In this document: piece by piece, positions 3,903-6,708 of the stretch | Numbering within the stretch: position 1 is the stretch's first letter | Layout of the letters: each line of letters starts with the position of its first letter | NCBI GenBank assembly: GCA_934409175.1 | Contig: CAKRVX010000102.1 | Location: 1 to 6,708 of the forward strand | Source of the DNA: an uncultured Blautia sp. | GTDB lineage: Bacteria; Bacillota; Clostridia; Lachnospirales; Lachnospiraceae | Length of the DNA: 6,708 nucleotides | Direction: 5' to 3' | Notes under the pieces: generated by a model | What the model saw: only the letters and a program-made list of their open reading frames with translations | What the model was told of the DNA's origin: nothing | The model's database searches: none | Position numbers and translations under genes: made by a program

Positions 3903-5310
3903 AAAGATATCAGTATTAAGAGAACGCCTCAATAAAATGAAACAGAACCGATCTGCAAAACAGAACGGACAGACATTTCACTTTTCCCCCTTTTCGCAAA
4001 AGCAGAAACAGGTTCTGACTTGGTGGTGTGAAGGTTCACCAGTACACGACAAAGACGGAATCATTGCAGATGGAGCAATCCGATCAGGAAAGACCATCAG
4101 CATGTCCTTATCATTTGCCATGTGGGCAATGAGTACTTTTAACGGTCAGAACTTTGCCATGTGCGGAAAAACAATCGGTTCTTTCCGGCGAAATGTTCTG
4201 TTCTGGTTAAAGCTGATGCTCCGATCCAGAGGCTATTCCATCACGGACCACAGAGCAGACAACCTTTTAACCATCAGAAAGAATGGAAAAGAAAATTATT
4301 TTTACATATTTGGCGGTAAGGATGAGCGTTCCCAGGATCTGATCCAGGGTATCACATTGACCGGTGTGTTCTTTGATGAAGCTGCCCTGATGCCAGAGAG
4401 CTTCGTGAACCAGGCAACAGGACGTTGTTCTGTAAAGGGAAGTAAGTTCTGGTTTAACTGCAACCCGGATGGACCGTATCATTGGTTCAAATTAAACTGG
4501 ATAGATAAATCTACTGGATATCTGGGCAAAGAGCAATCAGACAGGATCCGACAAAAGGCAGCAGAAGAAGGAAAAGAATCCGGATTAAAAGAGATCCTTT
4601 ATCTCCATTTCACAATGGATGATAACCTGTCCCTGGACGAAGAAGTAAAAGCCAGGTACCGGAAGATGTACGTAGGAGTGTTCTTCAAGCGCTACATTTT
4701 AGGATTGTGGGCGGCAGCAGAGGGCATTATCTATGATATGTTCGATGAAGAAAAGCACGTTCAGAATATCCGTGATTTCTTTCAGCTGCTGCTCAATGGC
4801 AATCGCTATGTATCCTGTGACTATGGTACTCAAAATGCGACAGTATTCCTGCTTTGGAATAAAGGAATCAATGGGAAATGGTATTGTATCCGAGAGTATT
4901 ATTATTCCGGAAGAGATAAAGGCAAACAGAAAACTGATTCGGAATATGCAGACGACTTAAAGAAGTGGTTGGATGGAACGAAGATCAAAGCGATCATTGT
5001 AGACCCATCGGCCGCTTCTTTTATTGCAGAGCTCAGAAAGCGCGGCTATAAAGTCATAAAGGCAAAAAATGATGTCCTGGACGGTATCCGTTTGGTTGGA
5101 ATGCTTCTGAACCTGGAACAGCTTGTATTTGCTTCTTCCTGTAAGGAAACGATAAAAGAATTTGCTTCCTACATCTGGGATGAAAAAGCTTTGGAACAAG
5201 GCGTAGACAAGCCAATAAAGCAACATGATCACGCAATGGATGCAACACGTTACCTGTGCAGTACCATAATCGGCAATAAACTTGCCAAATTAAAAGAAGT
5301 AAGGATGTGA
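3895..5310 (+). CDS. terL: Terminase large subunit (ATPase and nuclease)
   Basis: This is the packaging motor that cuts concatemeric DNA and pumps it into the prohead. Counting from ATG 3895 the product has 471 residues. The ATPase has Walker A GAIRSGKT (60-67), Walker B GVFFDEA with D161/E162, and coupling motif NCNPD (188-192). The RNase-H-like nuclease has acidic residues D309 (VSCDYGT), D370 (IIVDPS) and the DHAMDATRY motif (445-453, D449 the likely third ligand). This is the SPP1/PBSX-type architecture, complete and with no missing catalytic residue. GGGGTG at 3883-3888 favours ATG 3895, though ATG 3889 or 3862 cannot be excluded. An unusually charged stretch (205-233) lies between the NCNPD motif and LYLHFTMDDN. 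It is coupled to terS by an overlap and is followed 5 bases later by the portal gene. Confidence 0.97.
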   Translation: MYEKISVLRERLNKMKQNRSAKQNGQTFHFSPFSQKQKQVLTWWCEGSPVHDKDGIIADGAIRSGKTISMSLSFAMWAMSTFNGQNFAMCGKTIGSFRRNVLFWLKLMLRSRGYSITDHRADNLLTIRKNGKENYFYIFGGKDERSQDLIQGITLTGVFFDEAALMPESFVNQATGRCSVKGSKFWFNCNPDGPYHWFKLNWIDKSTGYLGKEQSDRIRQKAAEEGKESGLKEILYLHFTMDDNLSLDEEVKARYRKMYVGVFFKRYILGLWAAAEGIIYDMFDEEKHVQNIRDFFQLLLNGNRYVSCDYGTQNATVFLLWNKGINGKWYCIREYYYSGRDKGKQKTDSEYADDLKKWLDGTKIKAIIVDPSAASFIAELRKRGYKVIKAKNDVLDGIRLVGMLLNLEQLVFASSCKETIKEFASYIWDEKALEQGVDKPIKQHDHAMDATRYLCSTIIGNKLAKLKEVRM

Positions 5311-5315
5311 GAAAC

Positions 5316-6708
5316 ATGTATACATTCACAATTCCAAGAGAGAAATTCGATGAGCTGAATCCGGATAAGCAGATCATCCGGCAGCTGATCAGCAAACACA
5401 TCAGCATGGTAAGCCGATTACAGAAAAACATGGCTTACTATGAAGGAAAACATGAAATTCTAAATGATGCTGGACGGGAGAATAAGCTGGTCTGTAACCA
5501 TGCCAGAGATATCGCAGATACTGCCAGCAGCTATTTCATCGGGAATCCGGTATCTTACAAGTCAGAAGGTGACATCACAGATCTGACAGATGCACTGGAA
5601 CTGGCCGGGGCGGATGAGGTAGATGGAGATAACGGTCTGGAACTTTCTATCTATGGACTTGCCTATGAATATATTTACACAAAAGAAAACGAAAATTATT
5701 TGTGTCTGAAGAATCTTTCAGCAGAGAATACCTTCATGGTAAAAGACGACAGCATTGAAGAAAACGAGCTCTTTGCTGTCTATTATTATATCCGAAAAGA
5801 TGATTCCGGACAGCAACCAGATCATTATATGGCAACCGTAGTTACCACAAACTATAAATACGAACTGGACATTGAGAATAACAACATACGCCAGGAGACA
5901 ACAGAGCCAGCAATTCCTCATTATCTGGGAGAGATTCCAATTATCGAATACCTAAATAATAAATTGGCAATTGGTGATTTTGAACTGCAGATTCCTCTGA
6001 TTGACGCCTATAACGTTCTGATGAGTGACCGAGTCACTGATAAAGAACAGTTCATAGATGCAATCCTGGCAATCTACGGCACTTTGCTTGCAGATGAAGA
6101 GATAGAAGATGAGAATGGTGAGAAGAAGGATGGTATGGTGGCAGCTATGAAGCAGCTGAAAAAGAGAAAGGTCCTCGAAGTACCAGACGGTGCCAAAGCC
6201 GAGTATCTTACCAGAACATTTGATGAATCCGGTGTGGAAATCTTGAAAAAAGCAATAGAGCAGGATATACATAAGTTTTCTCATATCCCATGTATGACAG
6301 ACGAAAGCTTCGGCGGCAATGTCTCAGGCGTAGCGATGGAGTTTAAATTACTTGGGATGGAGAATATTACCAAGATTAAGACCAGATACTACCGAAAAGG
6401 TCTTAGAAAGCGTGTTCGAATCTTCTGTAATTTCCTCAGCCTGCATGGAAAAAGCATAGACCCAACCGGAATCACAATGACTTTCACCAGAGCACTGCCA
6501 AAGAACCTCCTTGAAATCTCTCAGATTGTATCAAACCTCTGGGGAAAAGTAAGCAGAAAAACATTACTGTCTCAGGTCCCATTTGTAGACAATGTAGATG
6601 ATGAGCTGAAAGCGCTGGATGAGGAATCAGAGGAGAACCTGAAACGGCAGCAGGAGGTCTTCGGCATGCAGGAGAACACACCACCACAAGATGGTAATCC
6701 GGATCAGA
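5316..6708 (+). CDS. Portal protein, SPP1 gp6-like (3' end outside window)
   Basis: The product forms the dodecameric ring at the head vertex through which DNA enters and leaves, docking TerL and the head-tail connectors. The frame is open from ATG 5316 to the window end (464 complete codons), so the stop lies just outside; the known family runs at about 450-520 residues, so little is missing. Typical segments are RLQKNMAYYEGKHEI near the N-terminus, LVCNHARDIADTASSYFIGN, NPVSYKSEG, EIPIIEYLNNKLAIGDFE, and the PLIDAYNVLMSDRVTDKEQF helix. The later part has the basic region YYRKGLRKRVRIF. The visible end is acidic and glutamine-rich (EESEENLKRQQEVFG), as in many members. AAGGA at 5301-5305 is the ribosome binding site. 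The gene follows terL by 5 bases in the same operon. Confidence 0.95.
   Translation, partial: MYTFTIPREKFDELNPDKQIIRQLISKHISMVSRLQKNMAYYEGKHEILNDAGRENKLVCNHARDIADTASSYFIGNPVSYKSEGDITDLTDALELAGADEVDGDNGLELSIYGLAYEYIYTKENENYLCLKNLSAENTFMVKDDSIEENELFAVYYYIRKDDSGQQPDHYMATVVTTNYKYELDIENNNIRQETTEPAIPHYLGEIPIIEYLNNKLAIGDFELQIPLIDAYNVLMSDRVTDKEQFIDAILAIYGTLLADEEIEDENGEKKDGMVAAMKQLKKRKVLEVPDGAKAEYLTRTFDESGVEILKKAIEQDIHKFSHIPCMTDESFGGNVSGVAMEFKLLGMENITKIKTRYYRKGLRKRVRIFCNFLSLHGKSIDPTGITMTFTRALPKNLLEISQIVSNLWGKVSRKTLLSQVPFVDNVDDELKALDEESEENLKRQQEVFGMQENTPPQDGNPDQ

Larger units (their letters stand above)
1..6708 (+). mobile_element. Tailed-phage or prophage segment: end of early region, late regulator, cargo cassette, packaging genes
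   Basis: All credible genes lie on one strand and are closely spaced. The order is small phage proteins, a sigma-like late regulator, small terminase, large terminase and portal. This is the standard transition from early to late genes in Firmicute siphophages and prophages. The terminase and portal identifications rest on visible motifs. No integrase, repressor, att site or host gene is in the window, so a free phage and an integrated prophage cannot be told apart here. Confidence 0.93.

Noticed and set aside
4733..4960. 75-codon + strand frame inside terL
   Set aside because: It is out of frame within an intact, motif-complete terminase and has no family signature.
155..6687. Many minus-strand open frames of 60-125 codons across the window
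   Set aside because: They lie opposite well-supported + strand genes, lack convincing ribosome binding sites and have low-complexity or cysteine- and leucine-heavy products typical of antisense shadows.
1..6708. tRNA, rRNA, CRISPR array, insertion sequence, integrase or att sites
   Set aside because: No cloverleaf-like arms, regularly spaced repeats, terminal inverted repeats, transposase or recombinase motifs were seen.

Overview
The window is a piece of a tailed-phage genome or prophage from a Firmicute, most likely a gut Clostridia/Lachnospiraceae member. The evidence is a purine-rich sequence of moderate G+C, strong AGGAGG-type ribosome binding sites, every credible gene on the + strand, and a TerS-TerL-portal order of the kind seen in SPP1/PBSX-like phages. 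The host assignment is inference from protein style and gene order. No integrase or attachment site is present, so lysogeny cannot be decided from this window.

Layout: (i) 1-1287 is a tightly packed run ending the early region. It holds the tail of an unidentified gene, an HNH/zinc-finger-like protein, a 58-aa Cys protein, a 115-aa conserved phage protein, a 57-aa protein and a 34-aa Cys-rich protein. Four of the junctions are 4-7 bp overlaps. (ii) 1298-1403 has a GC-rich hairpin lying exactly between a Shine-Dalgarno sequence and the ATG of a doubtful 24-codon ORF. (iii) 1446-1877 encodes a sigma-70 region-4-like regulator (DUF1492/ArpU style). Just downstream is a promoter-like element made of two direct AGTACA repeats 10 bp apart and an extended -10; I infer it is the late promoter served by that regulator. 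(iv) 1979-3063 is an AT-rich three-gene cassette with its own consensus-like promoter and a strong intrinsic terminator. It encodes a beta-rich protein resembling DUF6864, an overlapping two-helix membrane protein and an 83-aa protein. This is the architecture of a phage moron and is the best candidate here for an undescribed system, possibly superinfection exclusion or defence. (v) 3102-6708 starts the packaging and head module: small terminase, large terminase (complete ATPase and nuclease motifs) and an SPP1 gp6-like portal that runs off the right edge.

How it fits together: the early genes read into the late regulator, the regulator is expected to switch on late transcription at about 1923, and TerS/TerL then cut and pump DNA through the portal. 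The AT-rich cassette sits between the presumed late promoter and the terminase. Its terminator therefore has to be read through or antiterminated for late expression, unless a promoter I did not recognise lies in the 38 bases before terS. No stretch longer than about 160 bases lacks a gene.
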